Source: Struthio camelus
Taxonomy: Eukaryota; Chordata; Aves; Struthioniformes; Struthionidae
Length of the DNA: 64,000 bases
Assembly: GCF_040807025.1 (NCBI RefSeq)
Contig: NC_090942.1
Location: 82,689,987 to 82,753,986 of the forward strand
Direction of reading: 5' to 3'
This document shows, piece by piece, positions 1-13,700 of the stretch. The first letter of the stretch is position 1, and the number at the start of each line of letters is the position of its first letter. The translations under genes were made by a program, and so were the position numbers. The notes beneath the pieces are model-generated. The model saw only the letters and a list, made by a program, of their open reading frames with translations. It ran no database searches and was not told where the DNA came from.

Positions 1-3000
1 CAGACATAGAACAGTGTAATCACCTGAGTAAGATGTGCTCTTGACTTACATCTTACAATGCATATTAAGCATACATGATCTCTTCCTGAACTACATGAAG
101 TTAAAGGTGACCTTGTTATTTTTTTCAGTGCTCTACAATGTGACAGACTTCTCTTGATACAAAGTCAGTGTGACATGTAAAGAGAGGCTGAATGAAGATT
201 CAGAGATGAGATCAGGTCCCTGCAGACTGAGTTTTGGATAACACCTTCTGTTATTGCTTTCCTACTTAAAAAGATGTATTTGACAATCATCTGTGGGAAT
301 TTGGATGAGAATGCCGTGCAACCCAGCCGAGGAAAGACTTTCTGAGCAAGGATTGGAATGGAAGAACAAAGCGAGAGATTCAAGAGGACTGAATAAGCCA
401 GATAAGGAGGAAAGGTGAATATTTCAAAATTAATGCCTAACTTACTTACATAATACTCAGTTCAGAAATAGTTTTGCATTTTATAGGTGTTTCCTTATGC
501 ACGATTTGTATCTTAATGGTATAAAAGATACTAAAATGAAGTAATACAATAGTTAAATATTCCTTTTATTCTAAAAATAATCAAAGCTAATTAGTACTAA
601 GCGAAATATACTTTTTTTTTTTTTAAGCTCAAACGCTTGCACCGTTATGTTGTAGGACGTCCTAATACTGAGGACAACCAGTCTAAGGTATTGTTATTTG
701 ATTTAGAAAAGACAATATCTCAATCCTTATTAAAAGACTACTGCCTATTATGCTTTAGAAAAAAAATCTCTATTATTTTATTTCATATCAAGTTAGGTCA
801 TCGGTAGTATCACTAGTGTAATATTGTAATTGTTAGTAATAAAAATCATGAAATAATATTAAAAGTTAATTTAAAAGTGTCTAGCTGCACTTCATGTATG
901 TATGTATGTATTATATATCTCAAACTGTTGTTTTTAAAAATGGCAAATTCCCCAGAGCAATTTTCTTTTAATGACACTTTCTGAGCTATGCGAAAAGCAA
1001 AGGAAACCCTACCCAACAATCTACTTCTCATTCACAATTTGAGCTAAGACAAATTTCAAAATTTATTATAAAATAGAAATAAAAATTTCAACTAATTTTA
1101 TTAATAAAACTCTGCAGAGTTCTCCATTGTAGTGCTAGTTTACATAATCCTTTCTGGTTTTTTATCTCACAAAAGTGTTGGAATGAAGTTATTACTTGTA
1201 AAAGGTTCTGAGATCTTGACTGGAATTTGGCATGATAAGATACAAAATACAAGCCAACTCTTTGAAGCTTAATACCAATCTCTAACTTGGTATAAATTAC
1301 TTTAAATTTTTGAAAATATTACTGCTTTCCTTCTCTGCTGAGGAAATTGAAACAGCAGGGATTCCTAAGAGGATGTCAGAGCTGGAAACTCAAAGTAGGT
1401 ATCGTGACTTCCAGGTCCTTGTGTTTCTTGGTCTAGTGGTTAGAGTACAGGTAGTGAAGACTAAATATACTGTAAGGAAGCTTTTGTTTAAACACAGTAG
1501 TTCAAAAAATTAATAGGAAACATTTTCCAATTTAGAGAAGGTGCCTTATGGTTAAATACAGTCAGGAGTGATACAAGGGAAAATTTTCCTCTTTGAAAAG
1601 ATCTGTGTCCATGGTATCGAGCTTTTAAAACTCATGCCATAGTACTAATAACCCACACTGGAATCCATGGCTTCAGAAGTAAAAATAAACTGCTAAATAC
1701 AGAGCTACAGAGTTCATGAAACTATGCATAAGATGGACAAGGAAGAAGATAATTAGAGCAAGTAGACCTTAATCTGGTATTTCAAGCAGGTCACATAAAG
1801 CCTTTACTTATATGTTTTATTCATGCTATTTGTTCCTCTCCCTATTTCCACCTGGAATATACAAATGAGTGAGTCACAGAAGTTCTGCTTCCAGGCACCT
1901 AACTCACAGCAACAAGAAGAACAATTTAAAAAAAAAAAAAAAAACTGATCTAGACCACCAAGTGGTTTCCTTGCAGAGGCTGGAACAATGGGACTCAGAG
2001 GGCAGGAGAAGAGGCCCCAGCCCAAGAAACTACATTTGGCCCTCAGAATGTGCTGCCACTTCTAGTGGTAGGAGGTCTGCAAACCTTGTGATTAATCATC
2101 ACTATTTCTGTTCCCTTGAACTGGAAGCAAGAATTGAAACAGCATCTTCATCTCAAATTTCCTTTGGGGCCCATTGCTGGGCCATTTGGTCATTTTATGC
2201 CAGTGAGGATCTCTTACTTGCATTGCTTTTTCTTGTCTGTCCATATTCATCCTCCTTTTGCACAAATCTAGCCAGGCAACAATATTCCCCATGCTCTGCC
2301 CTCGCTAGCTGATAGTCTTCCATGTGGAGGACATTCCATAGCCAGGAGGCGGCTCCCTCGAGCTGACAGTGAGGATTGCCTGGTAGCACTCCAATCCTAT
2401 GATATGATGCGAAGGAAGAGGGAGAGAAAATAACTCTTCCTTCTGAGGCTTTAGTCAACGCTTGGAAGCATGCTTGTAGTGACAGCAGACTTTAAGTGGT
2501 CATCTTGCACAACACCAGCTGAATGCTGCACAACACGAACTTTGCAGGCAATGTCTACCTTAAGAGGGATTGCAACATTTTCTTGTCAGTGCAGGTCTAC
2601 CAGCAGAGGAGCTAGCATAACTATCAAGTCCCCTAATATTGTATAGAGCAGTGCTGATCAATACTGTCATTGAAACCTAGTGATCAGCAGCAGCATATAT
2701 CTATGTTAGGTCTCCTAATTTGCCCCAAAACCTCCTTGAAGCAAAGTTTTCTCCATAGGCTGGTCCGTGAATGGACAGGCCCTGGCTTAGTGAAGCTCTG
2801 GTGAAGGCTAAATAAACTGCAGGAAGTGAGGAGTCTCTGGAAAGGCTGCACAGGAGAAGGAGCTCTAGTGTTTCATTAAAGCTATTCCAATCATATTAAC
2901 ATGATGAGGTGAAAGTCAGACCCTTCCCCCGAGATTCTTAGCTTTAAGCAAAATCAAAGAATAATTCTGAAGCTCTGAGTTTTAGATGCTTCAGTTAAAC

Positions 3001-6000
3001 ATGTATTACTAAATTCTCTTTCCTCCTAGCCAATTTTTTTTTTCAGACTGCGCTATATTTGCTAAAAGAAGGGCTGTGTAAACTCACAGGATGTATCCTG
3101 GAGTTAGGAGATACCTTTGACCTTGATGTTCATGGAGGATCTTGGAAAAGGGCTATATTGTAATATTCTGCCTATTTCATCTCTACTTCTTTTATCTCAC
3201 AAACTGAAAATCAGTTAATATAGATTTTGGAGGACAGGATGAAAAACCATGTCTGTTTGTTGCCATCAATCTCTCAACCTTTTTCCTTATACAATCCCAT
3301 TTTACGATAGATGAAGTTCTGGGATGCTATGGCCATTTAGTCTTTAGGGGGGGAGGAGGAGCAAAGCTGCCTGAAGAACCTAAAAGCATATAGACAGACA
3401 TGCTTAAATAATCTAAAACTGCTGTATTTTTGCTGTCAAATAGCGTACTTCTCTGGCTTGCTTCTGAGTGCCAGTTCCTGCTTCTCTGTGTTGCTTATAT
3501 GTACGTATGCAAAACTTACAGGATAATTCAGGCTTCTATCTAGAGCTCTAATTTCCTCAAGTCACTTAAATATTGTTTTGTTAGATATTCTGCAAAAAGT
3601 GCCCTTAATAATCCTCATTCTTTTATTGAAGATTTTTTTTTTCTTAATGCATTTAAAGATTCATTTGGAGGCAATTTTTTGAGTTCTACATTGAGATGTC
3701 TCCTTTTCCAAGCTGCCAAAGCTACCCATATGCATGATTTTAAATTCTCAGTTCTGCAAAGCATCATGTCCTAGGCTCACCTTATTTTAATATTTCCACT
3801 GAAATCATAACCTTAATTTTACGTAGTTTTCTTCAGAGTTTTCTTCTTATGACATGCATGGTCGTATATGTAAACTACATCTTCTGTTGAAATTCCTTTG
3901 CAGTACAGAACGAATAATGCCAATAAGACTTTGCACACACCTTGCAAAACGCTGAAAGTCTATTCACTTGGGTATATGCACAGATTTTATTCTTACAAAA
4001 CAGATGGTCTTGCATATTTATAGCAAACTACATTGAAAAAAGAACATAGGCCTTGATCCCGTATACCTTTACACCTGCATGAACATGAGCTTGAGTGTAA
4101 CTGCACAGTTTTAGCTAATGCACTTGTAAAGGTTCACAGTCTTTGTCTGGCAGGAAGAGTGCATGTCGGAAAAATGTCTGCAAACCTTCATGTATATTTT
4201 TATATAATTCCTCAAAGTACTCCAACTTTGGCAAATACAGCTAATAAAATAAACTTTGAGGGGCTATATTCATCTACTGAGAGTATTTTTAGAATTTTCA
4301 TCTACAGTAAATTATTTGAAGTTTTTAAAAATGTTTCTTATAAAAGCAGGAGGAAACCATTTGAAAATGACAGGCAGACCAATGCCGCTGAAGAAGAAAA
4401 ATATTTATTGAAATAAATAAAATTTCAAAAAATCTTTTCTCCACCTTCCATTTCAGTATTTTTATAAAGGCAGATTGATTAATCCTCCTATCTCATTTAT
4501 GAAGTCAATATATTTTAAAATATTCATTTTCCAGAGGCAGAAACTGAGGCCTAAATAAAACAAAGTGATTAGATCATAGTAAAATGTTCAGCAATCAAAA
4601 ATCAAAAACGGATACTTTGCTTCCCTATTCACCGTATAAAAAGCTCTTACTCCTCTATGTTCAAAAATTATCATCGAAGTTTGCCTAACAGTCAGACACG
4701 GCATATTGGAAGCCATTCGTTATGTGAGCGTGCTAACCCCAAGGGTGTATTTTTATCACAGTGCAAAGATAGTATTCCTCTGCAATCCCCAAACAGTGGC
4801 TGCACATCACTGGAGAAATGCAAGAAATGCAAGAAACACTAGAAAGCTTTGAAAAGTACATGTGCCCTAATGAATTCACTTCAGTATAATCTTTACTAAA
4901 TGTATTTAATGCTGCATCATGTGATGTGACCGATACACAACACGATAGTTATTTGTAAGTGTGCATGTGCATTTTTGTATTTCTGTAGTCCTCCGCAAAA
5001 TCTTACTTTTCTTTACGGATTTTATTGAAAAGGTTTTAAAATTCTTAGATGTTTGAATGTTTTTCCTGATGAATACAGAAGGCCTGTATTTTCACTGTAT
5101 TGAAGACACGCTGGGAGTGCCTCCCTCCCTCCCCAACCTCATTCCCTCGGAAATCTCAGAATCTTTTGATTTTTTTTCCTCGATTTCCTCCTTGATCTTC
5201 AACATTTCACAGATGTGCTCTGAACCTTCATATTTTTACTGAAGCAACAGCAATGAGAAGAGTTTTGCAGTGGCACTATTTCATACATGTGAATGAGATC
5301 TTGAAATTAATAAGAATGAAGATAAACTTAACTTTTAACATTTTAAAACACCCTTCTTTCATATTTCTTGCACTGTCAACATGATACTAATTATTTTCTC
5401 TAGTATATTTCCATATTGACATTTCAGGAGTAAGATGCTAGGACAATGTTTCCGTATGCTATTTTTAGGTAGACAAAACTAGAATTTCTTATATGAATAT
5501 AAAGGATTTTTTCTTGATTGATTTTCTTTTCTTTTTTATTCCTTTAAGTTCAGCTCAGAAGCTTCGCTTCTTTTTTCTAGCTTCTTTTAAGAATCGTATT
5601 AATTTTCATGAAAGCAACAATAACAAAATGCCCCAAAATCTGAAATTCTGCTAAGAGAAAGGTCATGCTAGGAATACTGTGAATAATGACGACTCGATGT
5701 TTTGAAGCAGACACTGGGTGATTGGTAGGGAAGTGTGAGGAGTCCAGGAAAACAGGTTACGGTTGACAAGTGAATTTCCCCTTCAAAGTGGAGAGCTGTC
5801 ATCCCACCTCCATCAGGATTTCCTTTACATCCTGTATAATGATAATGTTCATTCCAGTGATGCTCTTTAATATTTCGGAGGTCCAGTAAATGTAGGGCAT
5901 TTGTACATAACCTGAAGATTCTTATCCCTGTTCTTTGTCCTGCTATTACAAGAAATGGTTTAACAATTCCCTATCGCTGGCATGCAAGACCATCCACAAC

Positions 6001-9000
6001 TATCTTCTTCTTTTGCCTGCTACTTCAGCTTCCTTGCCTTGAGACCTAAACTATCTCAGTAACTAAACAGGAAAGCTGATTCATACAACGTATTTTCCTT
6101 CTGAGGGGCAGACAATTGTTTTTTCATACTTCCTTGCAACCTGGATGATAAATAATCTTTCTTTTTGCATGAGGACCCAATAGGTTCGGGAAGGAGAGCT
6201 CTTGGCCTTTTTGCATCCCACATTTTAAGGCAAAAGGTTTCCAAGACAGATATTGCAAGACTAGACCTAGCTGTGATTAAATAGGAAACGGTGGATGGAG
6301 ATGGGGCCCTCCACCCACATCAGATAACACGAGAGTCCACCTGCCATCCTAGATAGAGTCTAGCAAGCTTCTTTGAGTCTCCCCAGCCTCTTCCCCTCCA
6401 GCAAAATCTGTACTGGTATCTTGATTCTTGTTAATTTTCAGTTTACATACACATCTTTGCAAATATTCCTCTTGAGCATTAGGAGAACAGGATTCCTCCG
6501 GATGCATCCTTTCAAATCATCAACTGTTTAATTTTACTCTTACAATCGAAACCTACCCTCAACTGCTATTGGGAGCTGCTGGGATTTCAGTGCAAACCAG
6601 GAAGAAAGCTAAAATGATTTTTAGAAGTCTACATTTAGTTTCCCATTTCTTAAAATCTTAATAATTTTTGAAAATTTTGGAAGTCACTAGAGAAGGTTAC
6701 TTGAAATTCTCCTGACACCTTTTTTATACAACATAATGGTATAAATAACTATCAAATAGAGGCATTATACTACTGAAAATAACGCATGTTTATGTATTTT
6801 AAGTGAAAAAGTATCATCAGTCACAAATATTAAACTTCATTGAGTATCAAAATATAAACCCTTGTCCTAGTGTAAAACATGCCCCCTCCCATGCTGATGA
6901 TGCATCCTCTGTGCAGTGATGCTAGATCACTTTTCTATCTCTCAATTCAAAACATCCCAAAAGGGAGAGGCTTTTTCCTTAACTCTTTGGAATCAGCCTT
7001 CTTTTATGGTAAGGTTTCCAGAAAAACAAGGTAAGCTAACCCCTTCTCTCCTCTTTCTGAATAGCACCAAACTGGGGTTGTCTGGCAGGATTTGTTGACT
7101 TAGGCATGGGGAGATTGACAGAGGTACTCAGCTGGGGTCTAAAAAACACCGAGAAGAGTGCTAACATACCTGAAACAGCCTGAAATGAAGGAGCACTGTG
7201 AAGAGTAGCTTTAAATATCTGTTTTCTGGAAGAGGGCACAGAGAACTCTGTCCTTACTGAGTCAAGAAAGGCTAGGCTGGAGTACAGGCCATGCTCTTGA
7301 ATGAAATGAAATGTGATTGGAGCTGGAAATGAAGTCGACTCAAGTGAAAGTTAGACTCTCTTACTACCACCCTTGCTGGAGAAAGGGTAATCACAGCACA
7401 GGCCATTTGAGTTTGTCTACGATGTGGTAATGGGAAGGATGCTCCATCTGCAGGGGAGAACAAGGTCTCAGCTCAGAGTATGGGTATGTAAATGGTAGCT
7501 GAAAAATAAGCATAGCTGAGATGGAGAGTCCTTTATGTTGTGCTCATTTATGTGTCAGGATTGATATTTGTTTCTGCTGCCTTGAACAGTGAGCTGCCTG
7601 GATCTGTGGTTTAGATCAAGAGAGCTGGTAGCAAATGATGCTGGAGAAACTGAAGCAAAGTGGCTTCTGCAAAGAGACATTAGAAATGATGAGTAGATGC
7701 TAGCTCTGAAGCTCTTCTATATGCATCCTCACAGCATTTGTATGAACTCTTGAGTGCTTCCCTCTGTTACAAGATTTAAAATCAAAATCCTTGTCAACAG
7801 TTACCAGTTTCTAACTCAGTCTCATGGTTAGTTGCAAGTATCTATCTATATGAGGAGTCAGCACAGCACTTTCATTTTGTAAAGGTGTAGGAATGATCAT
7901 GCTGCCTTCACAGATGCGCTCTCTTCACTTCAGCCTGCATAGGGCTGGTTCTTGCAAGAGCCTTCTACCCGGATAACCTGAAAAGCACTTGGTAAGAAAG
8001 CATTTCTATACAGAGATGGCTGATGTCTCCTCCTTTTACCAGATAAGGATAGCTACTTAGTATTTGCTGGCTAACAACCTGCATCTGTTACCTTGCTCCA
8101 GATTGGTCATTTTTTGACTTGATGTGCTATTGTATCTACTTCAATGGTATCGCACAGCACTGTAACAATGATATAGTCAAAATAGGAGCTTGAAGATCAT
8201 TGACAGTTGGAGCGATGGCAGAATTTCATAAACAATGGAACTGCTGAGGATTTTTTTCCTCTCCCGTCCCGAGTTATTTTGGTCTCAATGCTGCACTATT
8301 TCATGTGTGCACGTGGTGGTCTGAGAGGAGAATGAATATCAACAGCTTATCTTTCTTCCTTTATGTCTTGAAATGCTTTTTGAAGCTATTGACACTCGTG
8401 CTTCAACAAACAGTTGTTCTTTAATCCCAGTGGAGCACTAACTGTCAAGAGGAGATAAGTAAAATACAAGGGTATTTGTTCAGGAACAGCATCCTTCTTT
8501 GCAGATATATTTGACTGTTTATTTAGTTCAAGCTCAAACCTTTAATACTAAAAGCTAGGTGTTTAATTCCTAATACCTGGCTTTGTGTTGTAGTAGCTAA
8601 ATACAGTAATACAGAAGACAAAGTAGCTGATTTGAAAGGGAGCATTTCGGTAGTCCAACATTGTACATTGGCATTGATGCTCTTCAAGGGAAAAAAAAGG
8701 AAGCAGGTGGATAGAACACAAAAAAATTGCTAGCAGATCTACAAAGAAAAGATACTGGGAAACATGTGAGAAAAATGTTGATAACTAGCTGTTATCCTAC
8801 TTAACTGAGAGGATGGTGTCTGTGTTACAATGTGTGGGATTGAAATGTGCTTATAGGGTTGGGAAGTGAGGATCCCCGAGTCTCCTTCTGGGTGTCAGAA
8901 GCTCCTAGGAAGAAATATAACCTATTGTCTGATAAATATTACAAGAACACCTTTGTGATTTGATCCAACTGAGAAAAACCTTTGTTGCGTACTTGCAGCA

Positions 9001-10106
9001 CGTTACTGCTGATTGTAACCACTGATGGCTTTAGGTGGGAAAAAAACATATTTCAAGCACCACGTACTGTCCTTAACTGGAAGACAGGTTTTATATTCTC
9101 TCTATTTCATATGAGTCTGAAAACTCACGTGTGATGTACAAATTTCATAGATGTTACACGTGCACTGAGAGAGAAACTGGATTAAAATGCATGAATGTCT
9201 TCTGTTCTTAACTGAAGGAGTTAATTCATTTGTCTTATTTGCATGTAGTATCCCTTGCACACAGACCTCAGTATGCAACACAATAATTCATTTTAGCATT
9301 TTAAATAGCTTTTACTGGACTTCCAAATTTTTGGTAGCTTTTAAAGTATATTTTAGCTACAAAGCACAAAACATCAAGATACATGTTTCTGAACATATTT
9401 TTGATTGTAAATATTAGCTAGCTTTATACCTAAAGGTATAAAATATATAAACAGGTCCAACTGTCCAAATTAACACTGATATTTGAGTTTCCTGACCTTT
9501 GTCTCAATTGTATGGTTGATTGGATATTGTTTCTTTCTCTAGTTCTGACAATCTTGTTTTGATTTCTACTGATTTCAAGAAGAGGGAGCTTTGAAAAAGA
9601 ATGGGTAAAAGAGTTGAAAGGCCTCTTGAGTGCTGAAAATTTGAAGACTGAAAAACACTCCATCTTATTTTTATTTCTGACAAGTTATTTCCATAGTCTT
9701 GTATAATTAATAACTTACGGCTCACTTACTTTCGTTAAACTGTAGCTATCTGCTAATTCAGCCATATTCATTGTGATCTGCACAAAGACTAGGTATTTCA
9801 CCGCCATGAAAACAGTAAATGAAGGCAACCCATCAGATGCATAGCAACTTACACTGCCCAAGCATTTGACTCCACAGGCTTAATCGCTTGCTACTGAATT
9901 ATTTTATTTAGTTAAGTTCTTCAGGCAGCCCAAGGATCTGAATATTGGAATGTTGTCATAGCAGAACCCTTAACAGATTGAAAGTTGTTTCAGATCTGTT
10001 AAAAAGGTTTTGTTTGTGGTCTGTTTGTCCTGTCAATCATGCTGTCCTTTGTGTGACCCTTAGTTCGTAGCCCTTGTGTCCCACCCTCATGTTATTAAAT
10101 CATTGG
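1..10106. other. AT-rich non-coding sequence, no gene seen
   Basis: I see no recognisable gene in this stretch. The longest open frames are a 147-codon plus-strand frame at 1869-2312 and an 87-codon minus-strand frame at 2195-2458; they overlap each other on opposite strands, have no recognisable domain, and are interrupted by low-complexity lysine or phenylalanine runs coming from A tracts. There is no CpG cluster and no clear transposon. It holds only short A/T homopolymers and a TGTA microsatellite. It could be intron or intergenic DNA; the sequence alone does not say which. Confidence 0.6.
894..910. repeat. (ATGT)n microsatellite
   Basis: Four consecutive copies of a 4-bp ATGT/TGTA unit in AT-rich DNA. 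It is short and likely polymorphic; no function is suggested. Confidence 0.85.
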
Positions 10107-10220
10107 TGGTGGTGGGGGGGGGGGGTGACTGTCAGTCACGGGGAACGTTCTGGAAGGGGAGCAGACCTGGGCGCCGCCGGTCGACAGGCGGGTCCGCATG
10201 CTGGTGACGGGTCCAAACAC

Positions 10221-10306
10221 ACCAATCAGAACGCGGATCCGGCCGGAGTGTGACCAATGGCAGCGCTTGGATACCTGCGGGCACCACGCGGTCCAGCTAT
10301 AAAAAG
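10221..10306 (+). promoter_or_regulatory. CCAAT-CCAAT-TATA core promoter
   Basis: ACCAATCAGA near 10221 and GACCAATGG near 10252 are two forward CCAAT boxes. CTATAAAAAG follows near 10297, about 45 bp below the second. This spacing is typical of an RNA polymerase II core promoter, and within the proposed LTR it would mark the U3/R boundary with initiation expected around 10325. That start would fall at a run of 16 G residues (10323-10338). Confidence 0.5.
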
Positions 10307-10322
10307 CCATGTGCCCTAAAAT

Positions 10323-10338
10323 GGGGGGGGGGGGGGGG
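10323..10338 (+). repeat. G homopolymer, 16 bases
   Basis: Sixteen consecutive G residues directly downstream of the TATA box. A second G run lies at 10112-10125 and a C run of about 13 near 10531-10543. Such runs can fold as G-quadruplexes and are prone to sequencing length error. Confidence 0.8.
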
Positions 10339-10637
10339 AACAGGGCTTTTCCTTGTCCGCGAACCCAGGAAAGACGATGAAAAGGAGCTGAAGGCACTGG
10401 TGGTCTTCTTCAAGGCCTGAAGAAGCCAAGGGTGTACTCCCCAACTGAAGACGGCTCCGCCGGAGGCTGCGGGACGGCCAGCGGGGGCGGTCCACCCCCA
10501 ACGCCGGGCTTCAGGGATGCGCCGCACTCCGCCCCCCCCCCCCAACCTGGGAGGCCAGGTCAGGGATTAAGGATCCTCACTTACCGCGGACCCGTGAGTC
10601 CAGCCTGTGAGGGTGAAGCAGCACACCCTCTCTGCTG

Positions 10638-10770
10638 TGGCCTGCTTAATCATAGGGCCTCTGGCCATGAGGCGGACACTCCTCCCCCCCAATTGGGGTG
10701 CGGCCTGCTAAAGAGCTCTCCGCTGGGCGGCCCCTTCTGTGGCGGGTGGCCTGCTTAGGGTACAGGTCCC
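10638..10770 (+). repeat. Three degenerate GGCCTGCT modules within the LTR
   Basis: GGCCTGCTTA, GGCCTGCTAA and GGCCTGCTTA begin near 10639, 10702 and 10748, each followed by a GC-rich segment of roughly 45-63 bp. They look like diverged tandem modules of the kind common in LTR U3/R regions. Similarity beyond the first ten bases is weak. Confidence 0.4.
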
Positions 10771-13700
10771 CGGACCTGGAAGCGGCGCTCCCCGCTCTGG
10801 GTGCGGCCGGCTTCACCCTTCCCCCCACCACCTTACCACTTCCGTGTGTCTTTGATGGTCTGTTAAACTCAAACCTCTGTGTTGTGTGTGTATGTATAAA
10901 GATATAATCATTTCTATTTACTTTTTTCCTGAAGATTCTGGTATACCATTGTAAATATGGTAATACCTTGTGATCATTGTATATTGTTATCAATATTATT
11001 ATAGTTGTTACTGTTACTGTTTATCAATTCATTAAATTTGGTTACTCACCTGTTACAATTGTAAACTCATCCCTAAGGAGTAGGGACACCTATACTACCA
11101 CCTGAACCTGTTGAGTGTATGGAGCCCACTGAATTACTGTTCCAGAGCAAAATGCCTATCAACTGCTTCGGTCATTCTGGGGAGGCCTCCTGGCACAAAT
11201 GTATTGAATGTGATTTAAGTTAGCAATTGCTATTGCACCATTACAGAAAAGTGAATGATGAGCAGTGTGGTTTTTGGGAGTACCCTAAAACACACACACC
11301 TTTTCAGATTTAGATGATTCTGTACCAGTAACCATAGGATCACGATCTACTTGAACGTGTTATAGTCTCCGTTTCCTCTTACTTGAGGAGTTAGATAATT
11401 ACAATCCTGGGCATAAACATCTGTGGAGTCAAAGGAAGAACATAAGTTAGGAACAATGTAAGTTATCTTTAGAAGGCTATTTGAAAATCAAAGTGACAAA
11501 ATTGGACACTATTAAGCCAGTACACAAATTTTCATTTTCAGTCCTTTATTTGTTAATTCTATCGCTCATGGGTGGAGGAAAAATAAAATTAAAAAAAATT
11601 CTATTACACCAGCTTGCTGATCACTTTTATCTGGGCGTTTTTTACTATGTGTGGTCTTGGTGAGCAATATTATACTTTTACATAAACAGCAGTCATTTAC
11701 TACACATAGTTTGCTAGAACTAATGTGCTACTAAACTAAGTGCTAGTCTCATGTGGGAAACTGTTGGCCTGTGCTTTTGAGACAGGATTATCTTGGTTTT
11801 TCTGAGTTGCCTTCTAAATTTAGGATATTTTCTCTGGGTGTCTTACACTTGTCTATGCAGGTATTTTTCTTTTGAGTCACTACTAGTGTCTCAATAATTT
11901 CTTTTTTGTCTTCATTTCCGCTTATCTTGCGTGGTGCACTCTTCTACAGCTCAATATGAAAAAAAAAATCTTTTTCACTGAAGCCAGCCAAGGTCATACA
12001 GCTTGTGCTGCTCAGGACTGGTTTATGGATCAGTGATAGCTGAGCCCCCTGCACTGTAGATCACACAACAGTTTTCTGTTCCAGAAACTTTGTAGATGAT
12101 TTGAAACTCAATAAGTAATCGAATAATTTGGTTTTAATCTTACTTCTGCTGGCTAATAAGAGATTGTCACACTCTCAACCCCTTCACTGAAACTCTCTAC
12201 GAGTGCCAAGACAGTTTGTGGCAAGAACTGCGTCAGGAAGAAATACTGATAGAGAACAGAAAAATATTTGAAGGAGATGCCTGTGCTATCAAACTGCATG
12301 AAGACAAAACATCTGCACATGTAAGAAGGTAGCACTACCGAAAGAAATACAGACATGAGAACCAAGCAATCAGATTAACAAACGTTTAATTCCTTCTCTT
12401 CTATACATTTAAATTTTAGTAGAACTCCTTATTTCTGATACGGATTTGGATTTTTAATATTAATTTGAATCTTTGTTAGTGGAATTTCTTCAAGGATAAG
12501 GGCAGTTAGCACTTGAACCATGCTCCTACTGACTTAGTCCCTAGTAGTTTCTCCAGACTTGTTTTTCTGGCCAGCTTCAAGAGGTCTGCTACATCTTTGC
12601 TTTCTGCAATTTGCTTTAACTGTCTTTTTTGTTAATGGTTACTGTTGTTAGTCTTTTCTCTGTTATTTGTAGTAGATACCTAACAGCATTGTAAAAGAAG
12701 TGGCTTTCAGACTCGCCTGTGTGGCCTGCTAGGCCTCATGGACTTGGGATCAGTATGCTTACTGGACTATATTCCACTGTTCACATTCCACTTTGCGGCT
12801 GGCTTCATTTATGTGATCCTCTGGGTTGTTAATATACCTAGCTTCTCGAGACTCCCATGCTTGGCTCCACCGCCGTCAAAGTCCTCCTTGTGTCAGTATG
12901 TCTAAGTAGGGCACTGCTGTGAGGTTATGTTGAGCTGCATCGCTGTTGCTCTTCCAAATCTGGAATTATGTAGCGCGTGCAGTAGCTTGCTAGCTACTTG
13001 CTAGCAAGGTAGGACTGCCTTTGCTGTGTGCAGCTCCTTCGTAGCTGGGCTCAGTGCTCAGTCTTGCTTACTAGCACGTTGTCAACGTGCAACATGAAGC
13101 CCTTCATTATGGAGTTGTGCTTCATCCCCTAAGATGCTTCATCCAGCCCAGAGGGCAGAATGACACAATATTCTGTAGTACTGGTATGAATATGCAGGTT
13201 TTGTGCTTTCTTTAGCTTACCAGCCAAGGCGTCTGACACCTTCTGTAGTAGTCTAGAGGAATATCTAGTGCCCTATCTCCTAACCTGGATAGGGAGCAGG
13301 TAGTAATGAGTGGCACAATATCATATCGTACTGAGTACCTATGTTCAGTAAATCCAGTGCGCATCTGTGACTTCCTGTAAAATACCACTAGGTGTCCTCT
13401 CTTAGTAACTTTACTGCTGTAGTATGTATACAACTCTATTCAAGGATGGGGAAAATTCAGCAAGATGAAAAGACGTTTTAAATCCATACCCCAGAACTGT
13501 TTTTTTGATTCACCTCCGCAAGGCTGCTAAAGATCAGCTTCATTTCTGAAACATGGGAAATAAGAGCTGACAACCCAGTATTTCTGTGAAGTATTAATCG
13601 GATTCCCAGTTCTTATTGTTTTGGGTAAAGATCAACATAATTTGGGTAAATAATCAAAACAATTAAAGCAGAAAAATATTCATGTGCCTCTCACCTGGAG

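Larger units (their letters stand above)
10107..11057 (+). mobile_element. Probable solo LTR of an endogenous retrovirus
   Basis: This 951-bp GC-rich block sits abruptly in AT-rich DNA. It starts with TG and ends with CA (terminal TGTTACA), and is flanked by ATTGG on the left (10102-10106) and ATTGT on the right (11058-11062), a 5-bp target duplication with one mismatch. Inside, two CCAAT motifs (10221, 10253) precede a TATA box (CTATAAAAAG, near 10297), and an ATTAAA poly(A) signal lies near 11032, just before the 3' end. This order (U3 with promoter, long R, short U5) is that of an LTR. No primer-binding site follows and no polypurine tract precedes it, so it would be a solo LTR left by LTR-LTR recombination. 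The exact 5' end is uncertain because it lies beside a G run; another TG start is at 10126. The alternative is a small CpG-island promoter of an unrelated gene. Confidence 0.5.

Noticed and set aside
1869..2458. 147-codon plus and 87-codon minus frames overlapping at the same place
   Set aside because: Mutually overlapping, no domain, lysine run from an A tract, and no splice or promoter context.
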